Part shown: piece by piece, positions 43,607 through 55,457 of the stretch
How the letters are laid out: each line of letters opens with the position of its first letter
Numbering within the stretch: position 1 is the stretch's first letter
Origin: Isoetes taiwanensis
Taxonomy: Eukaryota; Streptophyta; Lycopodiopsida; Isoetales; Isoetaceae
Direction of reading: 5' to 3'
DNA length: 64,000 nt
Assembly: GCA_021234155.1 (NCBI GenBank)
Contig: JAJEKV010000032.1
Coordinates: 1,137,617 to 1,201,616 of the forward strand
Notes under the pieces: generated by a model
What the model was told of the DNA's origin: nothing
Databases searched by the model: none
What the model saw: the letters and a program-made list of their open reading frames with translations, nothing else
Made by a program: the position numbers and the translations under genes

Positions 43607-45037
43607 TTGAAGTGCTGTTTGATGAGGAAGTCCGCCCATGTTTTGCTCATCTGCGATGCCGGAATCGGCCATATCCATCCGATGGTGGCTATGGCCACGC
43701 AGCTGGCACAGCGGGGTCTGTCAATCACCGTGCTTCTGCCTAACACTTTTGCCTACAATTTGGTCTCAAACTCTGGAATAATCACAGATTTAGACATCCA
43801 AATCATGGAAATGAATGTCGAGGGCCAGAATCAAATCGAAGCCAGGCCCCGTATTACTGCAGAAGGGGTTCGCACCTTCAAATTTTCTGCTCCTCCCCAA
43901 GTAATGGATACATCTGCAAAACAGATCCGTTTGGAGGAAATATTGCGTGATTTTTTGGCTTCAGATTCTCCTCCGATCTGTGCTATAGTGGATATGCTCT
44001 TAAACTGGTCCCATCTTCCGCTGCAGCAAGTGGGTCTTTCAAAGTATGTCCTTTACACAGCAGGGGTTATGTTTATGACAGCTTTTGGGCATATCAGAGA
44101 GCTCCTTAATTCCCAGAATGTTCCAAATGAAGACGGGGCTTTGTTCATCCCCAATTTTGAACCAATTCCGTGGAAGCAGGTGCCCCAATTCATGAAGGAT
44201 TCGACCAATCCAATGTTTTCTGTTCTATCTGACATAGGTAAGCATTTTGAAGATTCAGAAGGTGTTTTCCTCAACATATTCCAAGATTTAGATCACAAGA
44301 ATTTGGAAGCTTTAGAAAAGCAATATCCAGAGGCAAAATTCAGGGCAATTGGCCCTCTTCTTCAGCTAAAAGGGGATGAAAATGATTCGGCAAAGAAAGG
44401 GTATGTAGTTGGGATTGATAAGGAGGTCCAATGCGAAGAATGGCTAAGCAAGCAAGCACCCAATTCCGTCCTATTTCTGTCGTTTGGAAGCTGGGCAAAT
44501 CTGAAGGAATCACAGATTGAAGAGCTCGCGTGTGGATTAGAAGCAAGTGGCCAGAAATTTTTGTGGGTTCTGCCGGATAATCCCCCTATTCTTCTCCCGG
44601 AAGGATTTGAAGAACGGACCCAAGAACAGGGGATTATAATCAGGGGATGGGCACCACAACAATTTGTTCTAAGCCATGAATCAGTGGGCGGATTTGTGAC
44701 ACATTGTGGATGGAATTCAGTGCTGGAATGCATCTGCCTTGGCGGAATTCCAATTCTGTGCTGGCCTTTTACCATCGATCAGCCATTTAGTTGCAGATAC
44801 CTGGTGGATGAGCTCAAGATTGGGGTGGATGTAAAGGAAAATGAAGAGGGCATGGTGGATCGGCAAGAAGTGGAAAGAGCTGTCCGAATTTTGATGCAGG
44901 GAAATGAAGCTGCTGAGATGATGAATCGAGCTAAATTGCTGCAGCGGCAGGCTAGAATAGCCACTGAAAAAGGTGGAAGCTCTGCCCAAAATTTGGATGC
45001 ATTTGTGGAAGTGTGCTTGGAAAAGTATTCAGATTGA
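43607..45037 (+). CDS. Family 1 UDP-glycosyltransferase (UGT), intact, single exon
   Basis: 476 residues, the usual length for plant family 1 UGTs, which move a sugar from a UDP-sugar to small lipophilic acceptors in the cytosol. The N-terminal acceptor domain starts HVLLICDAGIGHIHPM. His22 in GIGHIHP is the expected catalytic base and Asp129 (CAIVDML) its partner. The C-terminal donor domain has LFLSFGSW (290-296) and the PSPG box from Trp348 to Gln392: WAPQQFVLSHESVGG..., HCGWNS (366-371), Glu374, WPFTIDQ. The closing Asp-Gln is typical of glucose users. The box is one residue longer than the usual 44 (LECICLGGIP). No signal peptide or intron. A second ATG at codon 6 (MRKSAHVLL) is an equally plausible start. 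The acceptor cannot be predicted. A dead copy lies at 1-1068. Confidence 0.95.
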   Translation: MKCCLMRKSAHVLLICDAGIGHIHPMVAMATQLAQRGLSITVLLPNTFAYNLVSNSGIITDLDIQIMEMNVEGQNQIEARPRITAEGVRTFKFSAPPQVMDTSAKQIRLEEILRDFLASDSPPICAIVDMLLNWSHLPLQQVGLSKYVLYTAGVMFMTAFGHIRELLNSQNVPNEDGALFIPNFEPIPWKQVPQFMKDSTNPMFSVLSDIGKHFEDSEGVFLNIFQDLDHKNLEALEKQYPEAKFRAIGPLLQLKGDENDSAKKGYVVGIDKEVQCEEWLSKQAPNSVLFLSFGSWANLKESQIEELACGLEASGQKFLWVLPDNPPILLPEGFEERTQEQGIIIRGWAPQQFVLSHESVGGFVTHCGWNSVLECICLGGIPILCWPFTIDQPFSCRYLVDELKIGVDVKENEEGMVDRQEVERAVRILMQGNEAAEMMNRAKLLQRQARIATEKGGSSAQNLDAFVEVCLEKYSD

Positions 45038-46453
45038 ATTTCAGATTGTATGATGTGTTATATGTTAAAAAGTATAAAACTGAATCCTTTGATCCTTTTA
45101 CTATCTACTACTATAGACGTCGTGGTCTAAAACCACGCACATACTCCACATCGCTTTCTTTAATGGTTTGGACTTGCATTGTTATTTCTGGACCTTTAGA
45201 CTAGATCAATGGGAGATTCCATGGAATCTCGCACATCAAAGGTCCATGTTTTTTCTACGGTTAAATATCCTGCACGAATCAATGGTGCAACAGGCGCCCT
45301 CATTTTTTTCTCCCACCCAGGCGCCAGAATCGGCATGCCAGTCATGGCATGCCTGGGAGGTCATGTCCACAGCCTGCCGATTTCTATTTCTAGCTCAAAA
45401 TAATGCCAATTTATAAGACTAGGGAAAATTCCAAATATATCCCTCAAGTTTACAAATATTCCAAAAATACCCCTAGCAATAGGGTATTTAGCTCAAATGG
45501 CAACAACTTTCTTGTGATCAACCAACTAAAAAAGTACCCTCCATGAAACTTGTAGCTGAGGATGAGAGCTATCCAATAGCAGTAGAATCGTTCAAAACCG
45601 GGTTGGAATCTTCAAGTTATAGCATTTTAAGTAAGTGCTATAAAAAACGAGGTAAATGAGCATAACTTGTGAATTTCAACTCCAATTTCGATGAACTTAA
45701 CGTTGTTCGGAAGATCTTATCCTAATCTATAATATTTATGAAGAAATTTTTGAATTTGAGCAACGAAAACTCTATTACCAATTTTCTAAAAATGGTCTTC
45801 TTTATTTTCCCTTAAGACAATGACCCTAAAATAAGACTCAAGAAATTAAGCTGCTTAAAATTTGACAATAAGCTCCTCAAATGACGTATTTACATGCCTT
45901 GAAATATAATACTGCATCTAAATCCTATTCCCAACCATTGTTGCGTACCCTCCCACAATACAAAGAGGATTGTGCAAACTTTATAGAAATAGAGTGGCCT
46001 TTATTCCTTAGTGCCCATTCCTATGGTGACATGTGGCACTAGCCAATATTACGGAATGAAAGTCAGGTTCCCTCATTTGCTCGACTGGCGCCTAGATTTT
46101 CCTTTAGATTTTTTCTTTATGGTTCTTCACAATGCCGCTAGGAAGCGGTTCGAGCAGCTCTTCTTCGAGCATCACGATTCGCCATGAGGATGCAGTTCAC
46201 AGGTAGCATCTCTTCTTTATAGCTCTTTTTCGCAATTCTTTTTCTTTGCATGTGTCCAGAGTTCGTAGTTGTTCTTCTTCTTTGCAGATGAGCCGTGATC
46301 TATAAAAAACCCTGCAACCGAATCTTTATTTGTCGGACCAAAGAATCCTGCACCAGATCTTTCTTCGTTCGATCTGTTGATCTTCAAGATCTATTAATCT
46401 GTTTCTTTGCAAAAACTCTGTAAAAAATATGCCCCCTCTATTTCTATTTTGGA
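45038..46453. other. UGT 3' flank and intergenic; no gene
   Basis: Two overlapping frames at 45168-45416 cross a possible small inverted repeat (CCCAGGCGCCAGAATCGGCATGCC... against GGCATGCCTGGGAGG). The rest is AT-rich. No clear polyadenylation signal can be assigned. Confidence 0.4.
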
Positions 46454-46585
46454 GGGGAATGGAGGTTAATCCTCCATTCCCAGTTTTGCAAGCGACCCAG
46501 TCCGACTAACATCAGTCGTGGACCCCACCTGCAAAATTGGGAATGGAGGTTGGGATTGGGAATGGAGTGCTAACCTCCATTCCCC
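46454..46585. mobile_element. 132-bp fold-back (MITE-like) element
   Basis: GGGGAATGGAGGTTA at 46454 and TAACCTCCATTCCCC ending at 46585 are perfect inverted repeats. Inner arms also pair (CCTCCATTCCCAGTTTTGCA with TGCAAAATTGGGAATGGAGG). It is flanked by AT-rich DNA. Both strands are open, giving spurious ORFs. Confidence 0.85.
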
Positions 46586-48000
46586 TATACAATACATGAT
46601 TTTCTTGAATTTTAACTCGTCCAACTGGAATTGGAATTTAATAGAAGAAAATGTGGATGCCCCGAAAATGACATGGCATAATGCCCATAAAATTTCCATG
46701 AAAATCTCTTTGGCCTTGTTCGATCATCCTGGATCTAGTTTCTTTCGTTCTCTTGGTACAGGACCACTAGAACCACTGTCGAAAGGCAATTGCTATAGTG
46801 CTCAAGAGCAAATTGCTATGCAATTGATTTTGGATGATTATACAAGCCCTGCATGTCATTGTTAAACTCCATCTTTGCTTTTGTAGAGGTAAAATCATTC
46901 GATTTATTGATTCTTGCATCAACTTAAAAATACTGTAAGCAAATAGGATCATCTCCAAATATTTTCATTTCCCAAAAACAGACAAATAGCTCGTTGCAAA
47001 AAAAGGTAGTGGAAAACGTTTTTAGTAGTACAGAAAAAATTCCTACAAACTTAAAATATTACAAGAAATTTATCAACAGCCTACAAGGCCGCCGCGAACA
47101 TTTCTCTTTCCCGGCTCCTTGTGTGTAAGAAAGTGAATCACATAGGGAATGTGTGCAACATCCATAATGATACCAAATATGAGATGAATGGGGGACCATA
47201 CAGTGATGCCCGTGTTTGTGTATTTCGTGTTTGTGTATTTCCTATAAACCAACTAGTCCGCCGTGAATGTTAAAAAGTTATCATTCTCCTCTTCTTCTCT
47301 TTGCATCATATTAGAGCAGACTTTGCATCCAATATGTGGAAAAACTAAGCTCTTCAATATGTTTGCCACACAACCAAGGCACCATGCATCTCTACTACGT
47401 GGCCCCTTATTGCTTTTCCAATATTCCAATGGGTTTTTGTTGATGAGAAAATTGGTAATTTACTCTCTTTGAAAACAAAGGTGTTAAGATTTGAGATGCC
47501 AATATGAAGGAACTAGATATTAGCTTATTGATGATAAGACACCACCCTAATTCTAAAGAAAAATAACATTGGAAGACACATGGCAGTCAAATTATTGTGT
47601 ATCAATAATCCACATCTTACATCCAAATCTTACAACCTTTAGGGACAAATGCAATTAAACGCCAATATAAAGGGCAACTTTAAGAATTTTAGATGGTAAT
47701 TTCAAACGTTTTGAGTACCACTTGCTAGGCCGATTATCCCCAAGTGAGCACACCTAAAATTGAGCACACCTAAAAATTAGGGGTGATCATCCTTCTGAAA
47801 TGGCAAAATGTGGGTATTTTCTTAGAAATACATCGGATTCGTAATTATCAACAATATTATTTTTTTCATGCGTTAAGCTTCAAAGGCATAATGGATCTTC
47901 AGCAATCCATCAGAAGATCAACAATAGTGTAACTGCCAAAACACGAGGACAATCAATAACAAAAAAAGTCTAGAACATGATTATCTTATAGCTTGAGACA
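46586..48000. other. No supported gene
   Basis: AT-rich. GTGTTTGTGTATTTC is duplicated at 47211 and 47228, and GAGCACACCTAAAA at 47746 and 47761. ORFs at 46518 and 47263 show no motif. Confidence 0.4.
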
Positions 48001-49200
48001 ATTTACCTTTCGACGTTTCCTTCTAGCATCTTCTAATTTGCAATTCTAATAGAGAAAAAAAATAGAATCAATGCTCCAGATTAAATGGACAAAAATACCA
48101 TCATTCTTACCCATTTCCTCTTTCTTTTTGTAAGCTGTTCTTTCCTGAGTGGCCTTCATGCATAAAAGGTTGTAAATACCTATGACCATCATAGGAAAAA
48201 ATAGCTCTAAGCTTTCCTGCGACCAAGATACTCTTCTTATTTTCAGCGTCATTCCAAGACAGCTTAGACTCTCTTAGAGACATCGTCAAATATCCTGATC
48301 AAATACAGTAGGGAGAGTGAGGGCGATAACACAGCTCAGGATTTTCCAATAATGCAGAAGTCGAGAAGTTACCCATCCAAGGAATGACATTAGATCAGGC
48401 AAAACCAAAAGAATTGATGGAATGGATCTGGAAAACTCATTAAACCAGAAAATGTGCATGTTTTTTACATATGGAAAAAGGCCGGATCCATTGAAACAGT
48501 ATCAAATAGTTCTTTGAACTGTGAAAAAAGAATGGCTTTACCTCTAGAATAAGCTGCTTACAGCATTGTACAACGTGTTTAGCAAGTTCTAAGATTTCAT
48601 GTCTCTCGGCAGCGGTCTCACACTCATTGCCATCAAAGAACTGAACCTGAAAGAATATGACAGTTCATGTAAGGATTAAACATTCAATTTTCTAGGACTT
48701 GAAGCTAATACCTTTCCAATATTTAGACCAAAGGAAATATTGGTCTAAATATTTCCTTTGCGTCAATAAACTCATCAAGGAAAAAGATAAAAGCATCTTC
48801 AATAGTTATGTGAATAGTAAGCAACACATCCCTATGTACAAACAACAAGCATGACCTATTAACCTAGAGTATTAAAAAAATTTGAATGTTAACAATTCTT
48901 CATATTATCAAATTAACTGTAGCAAAATATGCCCTCTAATCTTCGCCAAAATCTAAACTAACCTTTGGTCAACAACCGGAATCTTTGTGCCCCATGGGCA
49001 ACTATGTATGATCTGCAGTCTCTCTCAAAGAAGTAAACCTCCAAAGTCTGCAAACAAATGAAAAAAACTTACACTAAACCTCAGTCACTAGTAGAAAATG
49101 ATTCAGTTCGGAAAGCTATTCAAAGAATTTATGATCAATGCCTTCGTTTCGGTCTTCTGTATCACACATGTCACTTCACTATATCAAGCATTTATAAAAC
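48000..49200 (-). other. Exon-like segments, minus strand, unidentified
   Basis: Several minus-strand segments have protein-like reading and splice-like borders. 49052-48968: CAG then TLEVYFFERDCRSYIVAHGA. 48646-48542: CAG, then 35 codons VQFFDGNECETAAERHEILE ... KQLILE, then GTAAAG. 48270-48120: SWNDAENKKSILVAGKLRAI, FSYDGHRYLQPFMHEG. Phases do not join simply and no family is recognised. They may be parts of one gene or of decayed pieces. A 12-bp perfect inverted repeat, AAAGGAAATATT...AATATTTCCTTT, lies at 48730-48759. Confidence 0.35.
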
Positions 49201-49510
49201 TTTGCCAAGCAGACTTGTAAATAGACCGTAAAAAATACCGCAATAGTTCCCACAATCTCATTGCTATCGGCCAATCCCTCTGTTTAACCCCTTGCTCAAA
49301 GTTGCTCCTGCAAGAAGGAAACATACATTTTTTCCAGAAGTTTTTATTTGATTACAGAAAATAATCTTGATTGAATTGGAAAGGAACAGAGATTAAGGTA
49401 TCAATTCTTTACCAACTGAGAATTCGAAGACGACCACTAGAATCATAAGAGCCCAAACTGCATTATCTGTTACACTAGGCTTTGTAGTTTGAGACACAGA
49501 TTTCGCCGGA
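49200..49510 (-). pseudogene. ALMT-like (aluminium-activated malate transporter) fragment
   Basis: The minus-strand exon ending at 49413 reads TDNAVWALMILVVVFEFSVG. After a 105-nt GT-AG intron (49412-49308) it continues GATLSKGLNRGIG, then a stop, and, one frame over, SNEIVGTIAVFF. 'N(A)MWAVMTVVVVFE(F/Y).(V/A)GATL.KGLNR' is the hallmark transmembrane segment of plant ALMT anion channels, and the intron at FSVG|ATL looks authentic. About 20 residues after GLNRG are missing, with a frame change, so this is a broken gene. The remainder of the channel was not found, though the exon-like segments at 48.0-49.1 kb might be related. Confidence 0.72.
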
Positions 49511-50470
49511 GCTACAAAGAATGCATCGTGCAGTCTTCCTAAAAATCAGATTTCCATTGAACCCAGCAAAAACTTAGCTTGAAGATTTTCGACTGCCCCT
49601 AATTCTACTGTCCCAGATCGTTCGGATTATTGCCTCCCTTTTCCCTGTTCCAGTTTGCCTGTGTTTGCTTCCAACAAAAACACGACCCAATAATACTTTG
49701 TGAAAACCGCATTGTTGAATTGAGGGGATGCATCGCCATAGCCTCCAAACAAATTTGAAGCCAGCAAAATTTGGAGCAGCCAAACTCCAAGCCTCCCTAT
49801 TCGAGGATCCGGCCAGGAACTCGTGGTCGTGGATCCATGCCTTATGTTGGTCGGGCGCCCGTAAACAGGAGATTCTTCATTAGGCTAAAATCCTCTCTGG
49901 GCTCTGCAATAGATGGAGCTTCTGCCGATTCCCAGCTCCGGCGATGGCGATGCATGCAAGGCGTCATAGCCAAGCCAAATCCTCGCTGTTTTTTTTTCTC
50001 TATTTTTTAAAGCCCTATTTTTTCCTCAGAACGGTTTAGAAGAGGCATCGAAAAAGAATATTCCAAAGGAATTTTCATAGGAGAGTTATATATGTTAGAT
50101 AAGCAATCCCAAAATTGTACAGCCAACATCCTAGAGAATTTTTAATGTATTAAAAAATTTTCTATAGAAAATAAAACATATAGGCAATTCTTTATTTATA
50201 TTTTTTCTCATCTATCCTCATCTTCAACATCCCTTCCATTATTTTATTCACGTCGTCACTGGTGTTTTGTACCAAATGTAGTGAAAATATGGCTATAATT
50301 AGCACTCTCTTTCTAGAACTTGTAGCTCCTATCAAAATTATAGTCATCTACATTAGAATCCACCAAGGAAATCCTCATGAAAGCATCAAGCTTATCAATT
50401 TTCAACTTATTTCCATGAGTTGTTTTGGTGATATTCAAGTGTACAGGCTATATGTGACTTGCTTAGGCCA
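49511..50470. other. No supported gene
   Basis: Overlapping open frames on both strands at 49574-50010 show no recognised domain. The minus-strand frames could hold a first exon for the ALMT-like fragment but do not match its N-terminus. 50040-50470 is AT-rich. Confidence 0.35.
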
Positions 50471-51300
50471 GCTGATGCCATCAGGACAACCTTTTAACTG
50501 TCGTATTAGGGTCGAATAGGGATGCTCGTTATCTCCAATATTGGTTGATCTCTACATTGACCAATTGGAAGGGTGGCTTACTGAAGATGGGTGGTGAGGG
50601 AGCTCAGTTTGTACACCAGATTATTAAGCATATAAGCTAATGATGTCAACCTTGTAGCCCACACTGCAGAAGACAAGCAACACCATTTGCATGCCCTAGA
50701 CACTATAGCAGAGACACGCATGACCTTTACACTATATGAGCCTTCCCTCCCTTACTTATCAGGGGGCAAAATGTAGAGGTAACACCCACCTACAAGGGTA
50801 TAGAGTTTCCCATTACCATATACTGGGACGCTTCCATCCGATCCTGTGTCAAAGCAGTTGGAAGGCACCGTATGCGATCTGCGTAACAACAATCGCAAGG
50901 CGAGCTATATGACTAGGCTTGTCTATCATACTTATTTAGGGTCTTAGTGCAACTCGTTCTTTTTTGTGGGGCAGGGTCATATCCCTGGCTACCTAGAATG
51001 AACTGGTTAGGTATAGTAAGGCCTTCCTTGCTTGGCCATTTGGGTTGAAATCCACAGTCCCTTACTAGATCCTTCTGCAAGGGGACAAGTTTCTTACTTT
51101 TACAATGGACAGCACTCGATCGCCACACTATGTACTTCCTGAAGATGGTTGATATGGGCGATGATTGTCTTCCCAACCTGGCTTTTACGGTGACCATGTC
51201 CTCGCGATGCCTCAAAGCCTATTGGAAGGAGAAGCGAACCCAGTGGGTCTCCCAATGGCATGTGCAAGAGTATCATCTGTCAGTCTTCTAAAAAGCTTTT
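50470..51300 (+). pseudogene. LINE reverse transcriptase remnant
   Basis: Plus-strand translation over shifting frames gives QPFNCRIRVE-stop-GCSLSPILVDLYIDQLEGWL (the RT block before the active site), then AND-VNLVAHTAEDKQHHLHAL. Here the catalytic Y/FADD has become stop-A-N-D (50634-50645). Further on LKSTVPY-ILL and a C-terminal PCPRDA / LLEGEAN tail appear. This order is that of the reverse transcriptase of plant LINEs. Many stops and one mutated active-site residue make it dead. Upstream endonuclease and downstream 3' end are not recognisable. Confidence 0.8.
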
Positions 51301-51849
51301 CCTAACCCATTCTTGTGCTGCCAAAGCTTCCACCTTCTAAATTCCATTTCAAATTACTTCTTGTTAATGAATCCTTTAATTTCAGTTCCATCTACCATCA
51401 AGGTCGATATACAAACAACCCACTTGCCTATGTGAGCAAAACAAGTATAATTATTATCTGCTTGCTTTGTTTTAGGCAAAGGGTCCGTCTGTTTGTTTTG
51501 ATCCAAATACATGTGCTACAATGCTTAAGCACAAGCAAAGAACAGAGAAGTATCAGAGTTCAACAATTACACCATCTAGCTAGCAATTCACATAAGATTC
51601 TGCTTTGCAAAAATGAACAAACTTCTATGATCCTATGCTCTGCAGTACACATTATACAATTTCTAAAACTTAGGATTAAATAGAATGTAAGACAAAACAC
51701 CAATGCTGGTGCCAATGAGGATGTGCATGAAGTTAAATTATATTTTCCATTACGAAAACAAAGATCTGGGTTTTCTGTAGCCCTGCAGCATACATAGACC
51801 ATTGATAAATTTTCCAGAAAGATTTGCCTGTACTGGCTTTATAGCATCC
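51301..51849. other. No supported gene
   Basis: A 122-codon open frame at 51315-51683 has no recognisable motif and overlaps minus-strand frames; not called. Confidence 0.4.
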
Positions 51850-52316
51850 TCTTCCAAACACACACTTGATATTAATATGCATGATGGGGTTTCAGAAAAT
51901 GGAAGAAGGCCAAAGAGTCTATTGTCTGCCAAGAACCTGCAAATTGACAGTACATAATTTATTAGGAATAGAAACATATGAGAAAATGATCATCGCACTA
52001 GGCTTGAATACTGACAGTTCATTTAACTTGGATAATAATAACAGGGTTAATGGAATTCGTCATGTGAGTAAGTTTTTGGATCAAACAGATTGTTAAGAAT
52101 AATACTCTTTGTCCATCAAAATCTTTTTCAGGCCATGTCAACTTACAGTGTGATCAAATTCTTTATATTGCCCAATTCAGATGGTATGTTTCCCTCCAAA
52201 TGGTTATCATCAAGCCATCACCGATGAAATGATTGAGACTCATGAAGAGGATCCAATCCATCAAATGCTATACGACAGGATTGAAGAGAAGATTATCAAC
52301 GTAAAGCACTAAGACT
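51850..52316 (-). pseudogene. Leucine-rich repeat (receptor-kinase-like) exon remnants
   Basis: Minus strand: around 52215-52155, LDDNHLEGNIPSELGNIKNL (then ITL and TAAGTT). After an intron, the exon starting at 51936 (TTGCAG before it) reads FLADNRLFGLLPFSETPS. Both match the plant LRR consensus L..N.L.G.(I/L)P..(L/I). Introns at this position are usual for LRR receptor kinases. Stops precede the first piece and no kinase domain was found nearby, so I treat these as remnants. Confidence 0.55.
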
Positions 52317-54990
52317 CATTCAGACTTGTCAAATTTCCAAGTGCAGGCGACAGTAATCCATGGAGTTGTAAGCTTGATAGCTTCCTGCAAGAGAAGAAAG
52401 CTCATAAATAACATGAGACCTGCTGTAATTCCGAATCAACCACTTATAGGATTTACATAGATGTAACAGCAGAGTTCACTTGGTTGCCTGTGCATTTTAT
52501 ACCCCTCCATTTTGAACGACATGGATCTCCCACTCAGCTATTAAGACTTGGAGGTCTACCGACGGCAGTTTTGAATGCAAGAAGAGCTTGCGCTATAGAC
52601 AGTCAAAATGGAGAATAAATGGTAGGTAGGGTTTTGGTTCAGACTAAAGCCCGAAGCAGTCTTCAACAAAAGGAAAACTATTCTAGTCATGGTATAGTCA
52701 TAACATCTATACATCTTTGTTAAATCATGTCTGATCTAATTATACATCCTTTGAAGACAGTGAAAAAACAGTTTCAAAAGACCGTGAACATAAACTTGCG
52801 CTTCCATCTCACAAATTTCATGTTCTGCCATCAACATTGATAGAAACATGTGAATGAAAATCTACAGAACAATACATGGGGTCAGAAGACTGTAGCTAGA
52901 TTTGTGAGATCATGGTCTCACATGATTATTTCAATAGATTATGTCTATTTCAGAGCCTATGAATGTTGTCAATACTCCAAATGCATGGCACCTATATGAA
53001 GGTTGAAACTTAATGTATCTGTCTGCAGTGCCTCCCTTCCATCAAAATTACTTTATAGCTTCCGAAACTGGTTGAAGTGCAGGGCCTCATCTGGTTGAGG
53101 TGCAACTGAACCTTGAGCAGATATTCCGAATCTTTTCAAAAGTTGGAATCTGGCAAATAGATTATTAAACCCAAGTCTCTATACTTTTAAAACATTTAGC
53201 ATCTATTTTAAAACAAAAGTTGCTATATAAATTTCTGATCCAGGAATTTCAATCTTAACTTTTCTTCCATCTTTTCGCCGAGTGTCTGGTGGTCATTCTA
53301 GCATAGTTGATGACTCCGATGAGGGACCAGCATTGACCTGAATTGACTCAACATCGGCCTGATATGTCTATAACTTGCCATTGGCTGAGCATGAACTAGC
53401 TAGAAAGGTATTCTAAGATTTCACATCTATTTCTCGGGTACTTCTACTTTTTTTCAATCTGAGCAGTTGCAATACATATTTGCGAGTGCTTTTTCTACAA
53501 GTTAGATGTAATCCTTCTGTTAGTTCTATCTATAGCAGTTACTTTTAAGGTTGGAACTCACATATTCATGAGACTTTGCAAGCATAGGTAATAGAAGAAT
53601 TGTTCCGCATGGTGTTTGCTGCATGTTGCTACCATATGTTGAGTATTTTAGATGGCACTCCCTGCAACAATCAAAGTACAAGAATATCAGACGAACTGAC
53701 CTGTAAAGCTTGTAGCTTAGATGCCAATGCCTCTGCTATCTTGGACAAAAAACAAAAAATGGAAGATCTGAAGTGATGATTAGGAGCAATAAACCCAACA
53801 GAAAGAAATACTCTAGCAATAAACCCAACAAATCTAAGTTATTTGTCATAGAAAATTTGGAAACCATTACAACTCCGCAGAAATCGATAATAAAGGAAAG
53901 GTTGGCCTGTACCTCAAGATCTCATTCCATGCAGGATAGAAATAGAACAAAGAATGTCACTAACGGACCTGGACGTTCAACTCCAGTTCTGCACTAGTTC
54001 TGCACTGTCTACTTTATCTGCGCTAAGAAACCTTCAAATAAATGTACTAAACAATATACTTGAAGTTCCAATTCCTGAATCTGTTAAATAGCCTAATTGT
54101 TTAAAACAACTACCAAGCTTAAGAAACTACAATAACTCGAAAACAATGCACGCTACATGGATTGAATGATAAAAAAAGAGAAAGAGAATTGAAGCTTAGT
54201 ATGGAATCGAGGAGGTCCTGGATGCATAAAAACACGAAGAGATCCTAGAGAGCCAGAAACTATCTCAAGAAGAGAATATCCACCAACATCCAGCTCATGG
54301 ATTCTGGAACTGGCAGAAACAATGGATTGAATGATATCAGCAATGCAAAATTGATGCCACGCTAAAGAATAGGAAGATTCAGCTTGGAGAAAAAAATTAA
54401 AACAGCCTAGTCCAACGGAAAATTGATCCACGTACAGAGAAAATCGCCTTGTTAGAAAACGAGAATTGTCCTCGTGTAGCCGTTTGATCAGATACCTACA
54501 AGGAAGAGCAGAAGTATTTTTTGTGAAGACGACAAAGCTTAAGATCCATGTTAACCCTAAATAAAACCTCAATCTATAGCCCAAAATCAATCTTGCTGAC
54601 CTGTACAAAAGAAAATTGCAAGGCTTTTTGAAGAGCGAAAATATGGAAAACGAAGGTTGGAATGGGGTTTGATGCTAATGCACGCTGAAGAGCCATAAAA
54701 TTTGGAAAACGGCAACAAAGGACACCAGCATTCTATAGCCATTCATATTATTGGAACAGAGGTTATTGCTGAAAGACGTTGGTCCATTATCTGGGATGTC
54801 CTCCCATCTCCGTTCTATTTTCTTGGCCAATTTTTAATTTCCTCGATCCTTGATTTATAAAACTGGGGATTCAATGATGTAGATTGACGCCACTTCAGAT
54901 TTTGATGAGGTGGAGGTGATACGTGGATAGGTCATAATTGCAAGAAAGGTTGTAGTCTTGGTTAAGCTGGTGTGCTAATTTTTTTTTTTT
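52317..54990. other. No confirmed gene (2.7 kb)
   Basis: A minus-strand open frame of 151 codons at 54153-54608 begins near a possible signal-like segment (LGLTWILSFVVFTKNTSALP). It could be the first exon of the LRR gene whose remnants lie at 51.9-52.3 kb, but the rest shows no LRR motif. Tandem words AATAAACCCAACA (53789, 53818) and TTCTGCACTA. A poly(T) run at 54979-54994 precedes the palindrome array. Confidence 0.35.
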
Positions 54991-54999
54991 TTTTGGTTG

Positions 55000-55200
55000 A
55001 ATTTTCGCGTAAGCGAAACTTCTGCTTCGCTTACCCGAAAACAGTTTCACGTAAGCGAAACTGCTATTTCACTTACGCAAAAATTCGGAGAAAAAAAAGG
55101 AAACTTTTTTTTTTTAATTTCGCGTAAGCAAAGCCCAAATTTCGCTTATGCGAAAAAAATTTCGCGTAAGTGAAACAGTTTCGCTTATGCGAAACGCTTC
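55000..55200. repeat. Cluster of TTTCGC(G/T)TA(A/T)GCGAAA palindromes
   Basis: In 200 bp, at least eight half-sites of GCGTAAGCGAAA/TTTCGCTTACGC occur in both orientations, including TTTCGCGTAAGCGAAAC (55003), TTTCACGTAAGCGAAAC (55046), TTTCGCTTATGCGAAA (55139), TTTCGCGTAAGTGAAAC (55162) and TTTCGCTTATGCGAAAC (55180). The units are near-palindromes and are also inverted with respect to each other, so many alternative hairpins are possible. Homopolymer A and T runs separate two blocks. No gene. Confidence 0.92.
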
Positions 55201-55457
55201 TGACGCTGGAATTCTTTTCTGCCGTATTTTTGACGTATCATACTTCAAATTTGTGCCGTATCATTCGAATAATACGTATTGAATATAAAACATATACAGT
55301 ATTGAACCTATCCCTGCACCAAGTTATCCTCTAAAGTAGTATACAAAATAACGTTCTTCCATGGACTAGAAAATGCAAGATGTGAATAAGATAGTTATTC
55401 AAGTTGTAATTTTACAATATATATTTTGACTTGAATTTTTTAAATAGATAACTTATA

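Noticed and set aside
51315-51683. 122-codon ORF
   Set aside because: No recognisable domain; directly after a dead LINE and overlapped by minus-strand frames.
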